NCBI GenBank assembly: GCA_041391505.1 | Contig: JAWKNW010000021.1 | Location: forward strand, 49,032 to 113,031 | Length of the DNA: 64,000 nucleotides | Source: Rhodothermales bacterium | Lineage (GTDB): Bacteria; Bacteroidota; Rhodothermia; Rhodothermales; JAHQVL01 | Direction: 5' to 3' | Shown: positions 24,395-33,040 of the stretch, in pieces | How the letters are laid out: the number at the start of each line of letters is the position of its first letter | Position numbering within the stretch: position 1 is the first letter of the stretch | Position numbers and translations under genes: made by a program | Notes under the pieces: generated by a model | The model's database searches: none | The model's input: only the letters and a program-made list of their open reading frames with translations | What the model was told of the DNA's origin: nothing

Positions 24395-26047
24395 TCAGGG
24401 TTTCAGGAGCCGACCGTATGTGCCGGTGTCCGCGAGGACCGCCAGCGCCTCCCGATACTGCGGGTCCTCGGCGAGCGATGCCTCCACCTGGGCGGAGTCG
24501 CCATAATACCGCGCGAGGATTTCGGCGCGCAGGAGTTCGGCGAGGCGGGGACGGTGACGATCGAAGTCGGCCGCTTTTTCGGCCTGGATGGCTTTCTGCA
24601 GGGCCGCGGCTTCGTCGCCGGCGCCGGCGTACCCGATGGCGCTCAGGCTTTCGGCCAGCTCGTCCGCCGCATATTCGGCGGTGGTCTTGTACTCGAATTG
24701 CTGGTCGGCGAGCCAGGTCTTGAAGGCGTTGAAGACGGCGTTATCCACCTCGAAGTCTTTGGGGATCGACGGGTGGGTGGCGGCGAAGGAGTTGGCGAAG
24801 AAGAAAAACGCCGCGCGCCGCTGCAGGGCGGCCTCGACCTCGCTCACGTCGCCCGTGGATACGCGCTGATCGGGTTCGATGCCGTGACCGTCCATCACCG
24901 TCCGCCCGCCGGCGGTCGTGAAGGCGCGACGCAGCGAATCCGGGATCGTGTTGAACTGGCCGTCGTGGCTCCGGTAGTCGATGGCCTGGATGCTGCGTCC
25001 GCTCGGGATGAAGTATTGCGAGGTCGTGATCTTGAGCGACGTGTTGTAGGGGAGCGGTTTTACGATCTGCACGAGCCCCTTGCCGAAGGTCGTTTCGCCG
25101 ATGATGACGGCGCGGTCGTAGTCCTGCAGGGCGCCGGCGACGATCTCGCTGGCCGAGGCGCTGACGTTGTTGACGAGGACGGCGAGCGGGATGTCGAGCG
25201 CGAGCGGCGGCATCTTGCCCGTGTACGAGCGCTCCGTCTGCGGCAGCCGGCCGCGGGTGGATACGATTTCTTTCCCGGGTGGGATGAAGAGCTGGACGAT
25301 CTCGACGGCCTCTTCGAGCAGGCCGCCCGGGTTGTCCCGCAGGTCCAGTACGATGCCTTTTACCTGTCCGGTTTCGAGCATGCCCTTCACGGCGGTGCGC
25401 ACTTCCTCGCTCGCCTCCCGCGCAAACCGTTCGAGCTTGACGTACCCGATGCCGGTGGCCGGGTCGAATTGCGAATGGCTCACGTTCTTGAGCTGCACTT
25501 CTTCCCGCGTGAGCAGGAATTCGAGCGGCGCCGGCGTGCCTTCGCGGGCTACCGTGATCTCGACGGCGGTGCCCGGCTCGCCGCGCAGCAGGACGCGCAG
25601 GTCGGCCAGCGTCAGCCCGTCCGTCGGCTTGCCGCCGACGCTCAGGATGATGTCGCCGGCGCGCACCCCCTGGAGGTAGCCGCTGGCGCCCTCCACCGGC
25701 GAGATCACCGTGATCTTCTCGTTCCGGATGCCGACGTTCAGACCGACGCCGGCATACCGTCCGCGTGTGATGATGTCGATGTCGGCATTATCGGCTTCGT
25801 CGAAGAAATTGGTGTAGGGATCCAGCTTCTCGAGCATCGCCTCGATGCCGGTGCGCATCAGCGTCTCTGGGTTGACCGGATCCACATATCCGGTCACAAG
25901 CTCTTCGTAGAGTGCGCCGAAGATCTGGAAGTTCTTGCGGAGTGCGAAGAAGTCGTCGTCGCGCGGCATCCAGAAGCCGGCGAAAAAACAGGCGACGAGG
26001 ACGAGAGCGAGGCCGGCATAACGAAGCGGGCGAGCGACATGCGACAT
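24395..26047 (-). CDS. ctpA: C-terminal processing peptidase CtpA (S41, PDZ)
   Basis: The start before MSHVARPLRYAGLALVLV gives 550 residues with a signal anchor. Residues about 95-180 form a PDZ domain (YAGVGLNVGI to LADLRVLLRG). The S41 core follows, with GIVLDLRDNPGGLLEEA, the catalytic serine in NVSASASEIVAGAL and the catalytic lysine in TTFGKGLVQ. It acts in the periplasm, trimming protein C-termini and cell-wall enzymes. About 150 residues follow the core, as in Bacteroidota-type CtpA. It is followed upstream on the same strand by tatC, 105 bases away. Confidence 0.93.
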   Translation of the reverse strand: MSHVARPLRYAGLALVLVACFFAGFWMPRDDDFFALRKNFQIFGALYEELVTGYVDPVNPETLMRTGIEAMLEKLDPYTNFFDEADNADIDIITRGRYAGVGLNVGIRNEKITVISPVEGASGYLQGVRAGDIILSVGGKPTDGLTLADLRVLLRGEPGTAVEITVAREGTPAPLEFLLTREEVQLKNVSHSQFDPATGIGYVKLERFAREASEEVRTAVKGMLETGQVKGIVLDLRDNPGGLLEEAVEIVQLFIPPGKEIVSTRGRLPQTERSYTGKMPPLALDIPLAVLVNNVSASASEIVAGALQDYDRAVIIGETTFGKGLVQIVKPLPYNTSLKITTSQYFIPSGRSIQAIDYRSHDGQFNTIPDSLRRAFTTAGGRTVMDGHGIEPDQRVSTGDVSEVEAALQRRAAFFFFANSFAATHPSIPKDFEVDNAVFNAFKTWLADQQFEYKTTAEYAADELAESLSAIGYAGAGDEAAALQKAIQAEKAADFDRHRPRLAELLRAEILARYYGDSAQVEASLAEDPQYREALAVLADTGTYGRLLKP

Positions 26048-26152
26048 AGGGTTCACCTCGTATTCGGAAACGAAACGACGGGTGTGACGCACCGAAACGG
26101 GTGCGTCGTGAATCGCCAGAAAAATCGGGGCGCCGGACCGGCCGCGCAGCGA

Positions 26153-27034
26153 TCAGGCGGACTCCTGATCCAGCTTCAGCAACTCTTTTTCCCGCTTCTT
26201 GGTCACCGAAGCCGCCACGAAGATCGAGGCCTCATAGAGCAGGTAGAGCGGCGTCGCGACGAGAACCATCGAGAACGGGTCGGGCGGCGTAAAGAAGGCG
26301 CCCAGAATCATGGAGACGACGAGGGCATACTTCCGGAATTGGCGGAGCCGCTGGGGCGTCGCGATGCCTACCTTGGCCAGGAAGTAGATGACCACCGGGA
26401 GTTCGAAAAGCACCCCGGTCCCAAAGGCCCAGAACGTCACCATCGTGAAGTATTTCGAGATGTCGAAATCGTTGGTGATCTGGGGGGAAATCTCGTAGTT
26501 CGAGAAAAACTGGATCGCTACCGGGGTGATGATGAGATAGCCGAAGGCGATCCCGAGCATGAAAAACATCGTGGCGAACACCGCGGCGAAGCGGAGGCCC
26601 CGTTTTTCGCTCTTGTAGAGCCCGGGCTCGATAAATTTCCAGAGGGAATAGATGAAGATGGGCGAGCCGAGCACGACCCCGACGGAGAGGATGACGCCGA
26701 TATGCACCATGAACTGTCCGGTGAGGATACGATTCTGGAGCAGCAGCGTTTTGGCCTCGAAGCCGAGCAACTGGTACATGAAGAAGTCGGCGCGCGTGGG
26801 GCCGAGGAGCAGCTCGTCGATGATCCAGCGGCTGAAAAAGCTGCAGACGATCGTGATCACCAGAATCCCGCCGATGCCTCGGAACAGGCTCCATCGCAGT
26901 TCCTCGAGGTGATCGAGGAAACTCATTTCCGACATTTCCTCTTCATTCGGAGGAAGCAACGGATCGGAAGCGCCGTCACCGTGAGACGGCAGCGCTACCT
27001 GGGATGATGAATTGCCGAGTCCAAAGAGCTTCAT
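26153..27034 (-). CDS. tatC: TatC, twin-arginine translocase receptor subunit
   Basis: The 293-residue protein has the six spans of TatC and its signature regions: MSFLDHLEELRWSLFR at the first cytoplasmic stretch, and FIYSLWKFIEPGLYKSEKRG with the conserved Glu in FGTGVLFELPVVIYFL. An unusual 35-residue acidic and proline-rich extension precedes the signature. TatC reads twin-arginine signal peptides, for example the one on the isomerase-like protein at 14732. No tatA is adjacent. Confidence 0.95.
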   Translation of the reverse strand: MKLFGLGNSSSQVALPSHGDGASDPLLPPNEEEMSEMSFLDHLEELRWSLFRGIGGILVITIVCSFFSRWIIDELLLGPTRADFFMYQLLGFEAKTLLLQNRILTGQFMVHIGVILSVGVVLGSPIFIYSLWKFIEPGLYKSEKRGLRFAAVFATMFFMLGIAFGYLIITPVAIQFFSNYEISPQITNDFDISKYFTMVTFWAFGTGVLFELPVVIYFLAKVGIATPQRLRQFRKYALVVSMILGAFFTPPDPFSMVLVATPLYLLYEASIFVAASVTKKREKELLKLDQESA

Positions 27035-27083
27035 CGTGTTGTATACTCACGCGAGCGATCAAGGTACAACGAAACGGCCAGAG

Positions 27084-27683
27084 TCAGGAAGAGTGCGTGC
27101 TTTCGCGCAGGTTCAAATCCAGCAGCGAGTCTACCCACATCCCTTCGCTTTCAACCCGGTTGCGGCCGCCGCTCCAGGTGAAATTGAACAAGGTCGTTAC
27201 GCCGACGACATCGAAGTCGTCTTTCTTCAACAGAGTGATGGCGCGAACGGCGCTTCGGCCGCTATTCAGGATATCGTCCAGAAGGACGACAGGTTGCGAA
27301 CGGTCCAGCGGACCTTCGACCAGCCGGCGCCGGCCGTGCTTTTTCGGCTGGTCCCGGATGAAGCCGCCCCGAAAGGCCGGCTCGCCGGATGCGGCCAGCA
27401 CCGCGCACACGAGCGAATAGGCGCCGAAACCATAGCCGGCTACCTGGTAAACCCCTTTGGCGCGCAGGCGATCCCCGAGCACTTCCCCCACCTCGCGGAA
27501 CATGCTCCCGTTGAGCATGGGGATGCGGGTGTCGAGCAACCACCCGATGGGATGACCGCGCGGGTCGGTGATGAATTCCGTTTCTCGCCGCACGAGCGAT
27601 TGCTCGTACAGGCGCCGCCCGAGATCCACGAGTTCGGCGTACGTTGAGGAGTTCAGCGCGGTGCTCGTCGAGGATTGACTCAT
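27084..27683 (-). CDS. Orotate phosphoribosyltransferase-like protein
   Basis: The 199-residue protein is a type I phosphoribosyltransferase. The PRPP-binding motif is VVLLDDILNSGRSAV. The flexible-loop motif FIRDQPKKHGRRRLVEG is the R-x-x-x-K-x-H-G form typical of orotate phosphoribosyltransferase (PyrE), which makes OMP from orotate and PRPP. The N-terminal half is more divergent than in standard PyrE, so a paralogue with another role is possible. It lies 50 bases upstream-side of tatC on the same strand, but no other pyrimidine gene is nearby. Confidence 0.75.
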   Translation of the reverse strand: MSQSSTSTALNSSTYAELVDLGRRLYEQSLVRRETEFITDPRGHPIGWLLDTRIPMLNGSMFREVGEVLGDRLRAKGVYQVAGYGFGAYSLVCAVLAASGEPAFRGGFIRDQPKKHGRRRLVEGPLDRSQPVVLLDDILNSGRSAVRAITLLKKDDFDVVGVTTLFNFTWSGGRNRVESEGMWVDSLLDLNLRESTHSS

Positions 27684-28052
27684 AAGGCGTCCTGCGAAAA
27701 GCTGCTTAACGATTCAGTTGCGTTCACGGAAAAACGAGTAGGGCAGAGGCCGCTCGGCCGGGCCCGGCATGCTGGATAGGGGTAATCGCATGACGTCGCC
27801 ATAGCGTCGCAGATGATTCCTGCCTGGGGAAGCGATCGCCGGAAACGGCCGGCAGTTCCGTATCACTTAAATACGTTTCCGTATCAGTCTCAATCAGATC
27901 AATTCGAAGCCGGGGAGCGGGACTTCGTTCTCTTTCGAAACGACCTGTTTTGGCGGAATATGGGCGTTTCGCGAAGGGGGGAACGACACGAAGTCCGTTC
28001 TGCTCCGTCAAGGCGTTCGGATCGAACCGTTCTTATCAAGATCCGTTCCGGC
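27684..28052. other. Non-coding gap between glyA and the phosphoribosyltransferase gene
   Basis: One 95-codon frame on the minus strand is open but lacks any domain feature, so I do not call a gene. The gap should contain the promoter of the phosphoribosyltransferase-tatC-ctpA run and the 3' end of the glyA transcript. A CGGATC/GATCCG pair around 28023-28045 might be a terminator. Nothing else is recognisable. Confidence 0.35.
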
Positions 28053-29360
28053 TCATGCGGTGACGAAGTCGTAAAGCGGAAAGCGCTCGCAGAGGGCATG
28101 TACTTCACCGCGCACGCGACCGATTTCCTGATCATTCGCCGGGTTGGCGATGACGCGGTCGATGAGCGAAACCACCTGCCGGAATTCGTCCGCACCGAAG
28201 CCCCGCGTCGTCATGGCCGGCGTGCCGATCCGGATGCCGCTCGTGACGAAGGGGCTCTTGTCGTCGAAGGGCACCATGTTTTTATTCACCGTGATGTCGG
28301 CCTGCTGGAGGGCGATCTCGGCATCCTTGCCGGAGATGTTCTTGTTGCGCAGGTCGATCAGCATCAGGTGGTTGTCGGTGCCGCCAGATACCAGGTCGTA
28401 GCCCTTCTCGGTGAAGGCGGAAGCCATCGCGCCGGCATTTGTCACGACGCGTCGGGCATAGTCGGCAAACGAGGGGTGCAGCGCCTCGCCGAAGGCCACG
28501 GCTTTCGAGGCGATCACGTGCATGAGCGGCCCGCCCTGGATGCCCGGGAAGACGGCGGAGTCGAAGAGCTCGCTCATTTTTTTGAGGCGGCCGGACTTCG
28601 GGGCCGTCTTGCCGAGCGGGTTGTCGTAGTCGCGACCGATCAGCAGCATCCCGCCGCGCGGGCCGCGCAGCGTTTTGTGCGTCGTGGTCGAGACGATGTG
28701 GGCGTGCGGCATCGGGTTGTTGAGCACGCCGGCGGCGATGAGGCCGGCCGTATGGGCCATGTCCATCCAGAGGAAGGCGCCGACTTCATCGGCGATGCTC
28801 CGGAACGCCTCATAGTCGAAATCGCGCGGGTAGGCGCTGGCGCCGATCGACAGGAGCCGCGGCCGAATGCGCCGCGCCGTATCGCGGACCTTGTCCATGT
28901 CGATCCGGCCGGCCAGCGGGCCCTCCCGCTCCACACCGTAAAACGTGGCGTTGTAGAGCAGACCCGAAAAGTTGACCGGGCTCCCGTGCGTCAGGTGGCC
29001 GCCGTGCGCAAGGTCCAGCCCGAGCAGCGTGTCGCCGGGTTCCAGCAGCGTGAGGTACACCGCCGCGTTCGCCTGGGCGCCGGAATGCGGCTGGACGTTG
29101 ACCCAGTCACAATCGAACAGCTTCATCGCGCGCTGGCGGGCAAGCTCCTCCGCCAGGTCCACATACTGACAGCCGCCATAGTACCGCTTGCCGGGCAGCC
29201 CTTCCGCGTATTTGTTGGTCAGGGCGGAGCCCATCGCTTCGAGCACCGGGCGCGACACGAAGTTTTCGGAGGCGATTAGTTCCAACCCTTCGTTCTGGCG
29301 GCGGACTTCGCGCTGGATGATGTCGAAGAGCTCGGGATCGCGATCTTGCAGTTCGGACAT
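28053..29360 (-). CDS. glyA: Serine hydroxymethyltransferase
   Basis: The start before [15 protein letters not shown] gives 435 residues, normal for GlyA; the in-frame upstream Met adds a non-homologous leader. Landmarks are [29 protein letters not shown], the PLP-lysine motif [13 protein letters not shown], and C-terminal [12 protein letters not shown]. The enzyme interconverts serine and glycine with tetrahydrofolate, feeding one-carbon metabolism. It appears monocistronic, with a gap on both sides. Confidence 0.97.
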   Translation of the reverse strand: MSELQDRDPELFDIIQREVRRQNEGLELIASENFVSRPVLEAMGSALTNKYAEGLPGKRYYGGCQYVDLAEELARQRAMKLFDCDWVNVQPHSGAQANAAVYLTLLEPGDTLLGLDLAHGGHLTHGSPVNFSGLLYNATFYGVEREGPLAGRIDMDKVRDTARRIRPRLLSIGASAYPRDFDYEAFRSIADEVGAFLWMDMAHTAGLIAAGVLNNPMPHAHIVSTTTHKTLRGPRGGMLLIGRDYDNPLGKTAPKSGRLKKMSELFDSAVFPGIQGGPLMHVIASKAVAFGEALHPSFADYARRVVTNAGAMASAFTEKGYDLVSGGTDNHLMLIDLRNKNISGKDAEIALQQADITVNKNMVPFDDKSPFVTSGIRIGTPAMTTRGFGADEFRQVVSLIDRVIANPANDQEIGRVRGEVHALCERFPLYDFVTA

Positions 29361-29514
29361 GGACGATACGAGGATAACAACCGGAAGAGGCGAGCCGATC
29401 GGGAGGTGTTCACATCCTGCGTGAAGAACCACGCGCCCACGGAGAGCGGCACGCAGCCGGCTCGCTCATTGAACGGCGCAAGGTAATAAAAAAGGATCGC
29501 CCGCTTTGTGAATT

Positions 29515-29868
29515 TCAACCACCCGGGACGGCGTGCAGGTCGATCGAAGCGGGCGCTTCCATCTCAATGAAAAAGCTGCCGATCCCCAGATACCGCCACT
29601 CCAGAAGGGCGTCTTCCGCATCCAGCAGCGACACTTTGTAGGTGCTGAACAACAGGAAGTTGTTGCGCTCGGTGGAACTGCCCATGATCGAGGTGTTCAT
29701 GTTCACCTGGTTTCCCGTGAGCATGCGGCCGACGATGTTGTCCATGGCCATCTCGCGTTCACGCTTCGCGGTCTCCGCCTCGACAAAGTCCCTGAAATCG
29801 TCCATGGTCGGGTTATAGACGAGCAAGGTCACGATGGCGACGAACAGAAAGATAGACAACGTGCGCAT
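29515..29868 (-). CDS. DUF4359-like membrane-anchored small protein
   Basis: The 117-residue product begins with a hydrophobic anchor (MRTLSIFLFVAIVTLLVYN). NPTMDDFRDFVEAE follows, then a soluble part with NNFLLFSTYKVSL and a C-terminal GIGSFFIEME. This layout (anchor, N-P-x-x-x-D-F-x-x-F, then a strand with F-S-x-Y) resembles DUF4359 proteins of unknown function. It probably sits at the inner membrane or in the periplasm. It is alone on its strand, 150 bases from glyA. Confidence 0.6.
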   Translation of the reverse strand: MRTLSIFLFVAIVTLLVYNPTMDDFRDFVEAETAKREREMAMDNIVGRMLTGNQVNMNTSIMGSSTERNNFLLFSTYKVSLLDAEDALLEWRYLGIGSFFIEMEAPASIDLHAVPGG

Positions 29869-30027
29869 AGGCTTGGTCTGGTGTTATGATTGCGCTGATG
29901 GCAGGCAACCCGGTTAGACGGAGCCCCGGATGCAAAAGTTAACCCGGCATTACAACGCCTGCTCGTTTGACATGCTCCCGGCAGGTGTGGGCGAGAGCAA
30001 GGAGTGAGCCGGCGTGTGCAAGTCCTC

Positions 30028-30696
30028 TCAATGCGTCATCGCATAAGAAAGCAAGTTCACGCCCATTCGCAAGGCCGCGAGGCGCATATTATCCGGCACA
30101 TGGTGTACTTCCTTGGGCTCCCAGCCGTCGCCCAGGTCGCTTTCGTACGAATAAAAGACGACCAGACGGCCGTCCACGAACAACCCGAAACCCTGCGGCG
30201 GCTTGCCGTCGTGCTCGTGGATCTTGGGTAAACCGGCGGGAAATTCGAAGTGGGAATGGAAAACCGGGTGGTCGAAGGGCAGCTCGACAAATTCCTGTTC
30301 GGGAAAGACTTTCTTCATCTCGCGTCGGATGTGCCGGTCCAGTCCGTAGTTGTCGTCGATGTGCAGAAAGCCCCCGCCCTCGAGATAATGGCGCAGCCGG
30401 CGCGCTTCGTCGGCCGTAAAGCGCACGTTGCCGTGGCCCGTGAGGTAGACGTACGGATAGGAGTACAGCTTGTCGCTGCTGAGCTCGACGACGTCCTCCC
30501 GGGGCGCCACATCCATGAGCGTCTCCCGGCGGGCGAAGGCGAGAAGCTCCCAGAGGGACTGCTCGTCGCCATACCAGTCGCCCCCGCCGCCATATTTGAT
30601 CCGGGCGATGTGCATGCTATACTGATCTTGCGCCGGCGCAGGAATCGCGGCCAGGCACATCGCGATGAAAAAAAGCGAACGGAGGAGCTGTCGCAT
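30028..30696 (-). CDS. DUF4159-domain exported protein
   Basis: A signal peptide (LRSLFFIAMCLAAIPAPAQ) is followed by a 200-residue DUF4159 domain: ARIKYGGGGDWYGD, YSYPYVYLTGHGNVRFTADE, LRHYLEGGGFLHIDDNYG and MKKVFPEQEFVELPFDHPVFH. The fold is related to ThuA/GATase-like domains. DUF4159 proteins usually lie in gene sets with AAA ATPases (MoxR) and VWA proteins. Here no such partner is adjacent, so the role is unknown. It is divergent from the DJ-1/PfpI lipoprotein gene. Confidence 0.85.
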   Translation of the reverse strand: MRQLLRSLFFIAMCLAAIPAPAQDQYSMHIARIKYGGGGDWYGDEQSLWELLAFARRETLMDVAPREDVVELSSDKLYSYPYVYLTGHGNVRFTADEARRLRHYLEGGGFLHIDDNYGLDRHIRREMKKVFPEQEFVELPFDHPVFHSHFEFPAGLPKIHEHDGKPPQGFGLFVDGRLVVFYSYESDLGDGWEPKEVHHVPDNMRLAALRMGVNLLSYAMTH

Positions 30697-30760
30697 GAAG
30701 ATCGGTAGGGATCAGGAGTTGAAATCGGGCGCCCGGTCCTCATGGGGCGGACGAGCGATC

Positions 30761-31582
30761 ATGGACAACGTACGGCATGCCGGCGGGCGGGGTTTCCGGG
30801 TACTCTGGATCCTCATCCTGCTCGCCGCCGGCTGCACCCCCGCTCCGGACGACCCGACCGGCGCTCCCGATGCCTTCATCCGCGCCGAACTCGCCAGCGC
30901 GGCGCAGGCCGAGGCGGCGGGCGGCGAGGTGCTGCGCGTCGGCTTCGTCGCCCTCGATCAGGTCTTCAATTCGGAATTGATGGCTCCGTACGACGTCGTG
31001 CACCACACGCTGTTTCGGGACGAGACGCGGTATATGATGCCGTTTATCGTGTCGCCCGACGGCCGGCCCGTCACGACCTTCGAAGGCATCACGGTGCAGC
31101 CCCACTTTTCGTTCGAGACGGCCCCACCCATCGACATCCTCGTCATCCCCAGCACGGGAAACAGCATGGAGGCCGACCTCCGCAACGAGGCGTTTATGTC
31201 GTGGCTCCGCGAGGCCGTGGCGAAGGCCCGCTTCGTGATCACGGTATGCGACGGCGCGTTTCCGCTGGCCGCCACCGGCGCGCTCGACGGCCGCGTGGCG
31301 ACGACCTTCCCCGGCGACCGGGACGCGTTCGCCACGCGGTTTCCGGAAATCGACGTGCGCTACGACGTGCGCCTCGTCGCGGACGACAAATACATCACGT
31401 CGGTGGGCGGTGCGATGAGCTATGAGCCGGCGTTCTACCTCGTCGAGCGGCTCTACAGCGCCGAACACGCCCGTCTGATTGCGGAGGGGCTCGTATGGGA
31501 TTGGGATCCCGCGCGCCTTCCTCTCGTAGTCACCCCGTCTCACGATGCCCTCTTCGCATCCTCCTTCCCTATGGCTCCTTGA
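30761..31582 (+). CDS. DJ-1/PfpI-family lipoprotein
   Basis: The start before MDNVRHAGGRGFRVLW gives 273 residues with a lipoprotein signal (LILLAAGC). The body is a class I glutamine-amidotransferase-like fold: LRVGFVALDQVFNSELMAPYDV, IDILVIPSTGNSMEADL, and the nucleophile elbow VITVCDGAFPLAATG with a candidate cysteine. Later TSVGGAMSYEPAFYLVE takes the place where a histidine often sits. The closest types are the DJ-1/PfpI domains found with AraC regulators, here detached and exported. It probably lies in the periplasm on a membrane anchor. A four-base gap separates it from a small gene. Confidence 0.8.
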   Translation: MDNVRHAGGRGFRVLWILILLAAGCTPAPDDPTGAPDAFIRAELASAAQAEAAGGEVLRVGFVALDQVFNSELMAPYDVVHHTLFRDETRYMMPFIVSPDGRPVTTFEGITVQPHFSFETAPPIDILVIPSTGNSMEADLRNEAFMSWLREAVAKARFVITVCDGAFPLAATGALDGRVATTFPGDRDAFATRFPEIDVRYDVRLVADDKYITSVGGAMSYEPAFYLVERLYSAEHARLIAEGLVWDWDPARLPLVVTPSHDALFASSFPMAP

Positions 31583-31586
31583 TCGC

Positions 31587-31781
31587 ATGAAACGGGTACT
31601 GCGCGCCTTCCTCATCGCTTCCGCCGCCACCGCCGCCGCCGCCGCGGTAGCTACCCTCTTCCGCCGGCCGGCCCTCGTTCCGCACTCCGACGCGCCAAAC
31701 GACCCGTTCTACGTCGAGGCGGACGCCATGACCGACGCCGAGCGCCAGGCGCTCCGCTCCGAACTGGAAGGGATGATTTGA
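31587..31781 (+). CDS. Small membrane-anchored protein, function unknown
   Basis: I do not recognise a family. The 64-residue product has an alanine-rich hydrophobic span (VLRAFLIASAATAAAAAVATLF) followed by a short acidic, soluble tail (MTDAERQALRSELEGMI). It starts four bases after the DJ-1/PfpI stop, suggesting co-translation. The stop codon abuts GGTTCAAGG word repeats. GC-rich codon use matches the neighbours. Confidence 0.5.
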   Translation: MKRVLRAFLIASAATAAAAAVATLFRRPALVPHSDAPNDPFYVEADAMTDAERQALRSELEGMI

Positions 31782-31886
31782 AGGGTTCAAGGGGGGAGGT
31801 TTAAGGTTCAAGGGGGAAGGTTTAAGGTTCAAGGTAGGGTGGTCGAGGAGGCCCTTAAACCTTGAACCTAAAACCTCGAACCTTCC
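31782..31886. repeat. Inverted word-repeat locus (AAGGTTCAAGG / CCTTGAACCT)
   Basis: Forward words GGTTCAAGG, GGTTTAAGGTTCAAG and GGTTTAAGGTTCAAGG are followed by the inverse CCCTTAAACCTTGAACCT and CCTCGAACCTTCC. It fills the gap between two convergent genes and includes the last codons and stop of the PCu(A)C gene. The inverted halves can pair into a long imperfect hairpin. Confidence 0.8.
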
Positions 31887-32296
31887 AACGCCACCGCAAC
31901 CGTCCGCTCACCGCTGACGCTGAAGTGCAGCCGCAGGGCGAGGGTGTCGCCGGCGGGGGGCGTGAAGCCGACCAGCATGAGGTGTTTGCCGCCCGGTTCG
32001 AGGCGGGTTTCGGATCGGGGTGGGAGGGGGAGTGCGTCCAGCCGGCGCATCCGCATCATGCCCTGCTCCTCGCGGCTCTCGTGGAGTTCGACCCGTTCGG
32101 CCGCGTCGGTCGAAGCCGTGAGCAGGGTGTCGGGGCCGCCGTCGTTGTACAGGGTCAGGTAGACGGCGCCGGTGGGCGCTTCCGCGTTGAGAGGCGGGGT
32201 CCAGGCGTCGACGATCCGGAGTCGGGGCGGACCGGGGTCGGGCCGGCAGGAGGCGAGAATGAGCCCGATCAGCAGGAGGAAAACGGGACGCGCCAT
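31868..32296 (-). CDS. PCu(A)C copper chaperone lipoprotein
   Basis: The ATG at 32296 gives 142 residues with a lipoprotein signal (LLIGLILASC). The domain carries the copper ligands of the PCu(A)C family: VELHESREEQGMMRMR (His and Met) and PGGKHLMLVGF (His and Met). These proteins deliver Cu(I) to the CuA or CuB centre of cytochrome c oxidase, usually with a SCO protein, which is encoded one base upstream. The C-terminal five codons and stop lie inside a word-repeat block, so the end of the protein may have been reshaped by it. Confidence 0.92.
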   Translation of the reverse strand: MARPVFLLLIGLILASCRPDPGPPRLRIVDAWTPPLNAEAPTGAVYLTLYNDGGPDTLLTASTDAAERVELHESREEQGMMRMRRLDALPLPPRSETRLEPGGKHLMLVGFTPPAGDTLALRLHFSVSGERTVAVALEGSRF

Positions 32297-32297
32297 C

Positions 32298-32900
32298 TCA
32301 GCGGCCGGCGAGCACGATGAGGTCGGCCGCGATCTGCTCGGGTGTGGTGTCGAACGACCAGTGCAGCACGGCGTCGCCCCGCGGGTCGAGCAACGTGATC
32401 GTCGCGGTGTGATCGATGAGATAGTCGTCACCCGTCGTGGCCTCGCTGCGCTCGTGATGGATCCCGAACGCGCCGGCTACCGACTCGATGTCGGCCGGCG
32501 AACCCGACGCGCCCACGAAACGCGGGTTGAAGGTGCGGGCGTAGGCCTGCGCCCTGACCGGGTCGTCGCGTTCGGGGTCGACGCTGACGAGCAGCACCTC
32601 AACCTCGTCGCCGGCATCGCCCAGCAGCGACACGGCCTGCGCGAGGCGGCGCATCGTCGTGGGGCACACGTCGGGGCAATACGTGTAGCCGAAGACGACC
32701 ACCGTGTAGCGGCCCTCGAACTGACGCTTGTGGACCTCTGCGTCGCCGGAGCGGAGGGTGAAGTCGGAGATCGGCGCCGGCGGGTCGATGTAGGTCCCGT
32801 AGACGGCCGGCGGGCGGTCGCTGTATCGCGGGTACGCGAACATGACGGCGAGCGAAAACCCCAGCGCGATGCCGGCCAGTACGAAGATCAAACGACGCAT
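32298..32900 (-). CDS. SCO1/SenC-family copper chaperone for cytochrome c oxidase
   Basis: The start before MRRLIFVLAGIALGF gives 200 residues: one N-terminal membrane anchor and a thioredoxin-like domain. The copper site is complete, with TYCPDVCPTTM (C-x3-C) and the distant histidine in DYLIDHTATI. SCO proteins insert copper into the CuA site of subunit II and act as thiol reductases in the periplasm. Its stop is one base from the PCu(A)C start, so this is a tight two-gene copper-delivery operon. No oxidase genes are in the window. Confidence 0.95.
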   Translation of the reverse strand: MRRLIFVLAGIALGFSLAVMFAYPRYSDRPPAVYGTYIDPPAPISDFTLRSGDAEVHKRQFEGRYTVVVFGYTYCPDVCPTTMRRLAQAVSLLGDAGDEVEVLLVSVDPERDDPVRAQAYARTFNPRFVGASGSPADIESVAGAFGIHHERSEATTGDDYLIDHTATITLLDPRGDAVLHWSFDTTPEQIAADLIVLAGR

Positions 32901-33040
32901 GGATGCGGGAAGGATTGCAGTTGCGGTTGGGCATGGTGCGCCGGCGGCCGTCAAAAGTTCCGAATCCCCGTTCCCGGCGCGACGTGTGCGGAGGTCGGTC
33001 GCCGGCGTGTTATATTGAGGAATCACCAGAACCCCAAGCG

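Noticed and set aside
24332..27007. 891-codon open frame on the plus strand
   Set aside because: It is the shadow of ctpA and tatC on the minus strand, both of which have full domain motifs. The long frame is a product of high-GC codon use.
27724..28011. 95-codon frame between glyA and the phosphoribosyltransferase gene
   Set aside because: No domain, no signal, unusual composition for a protein and no plausible neighbour relation.
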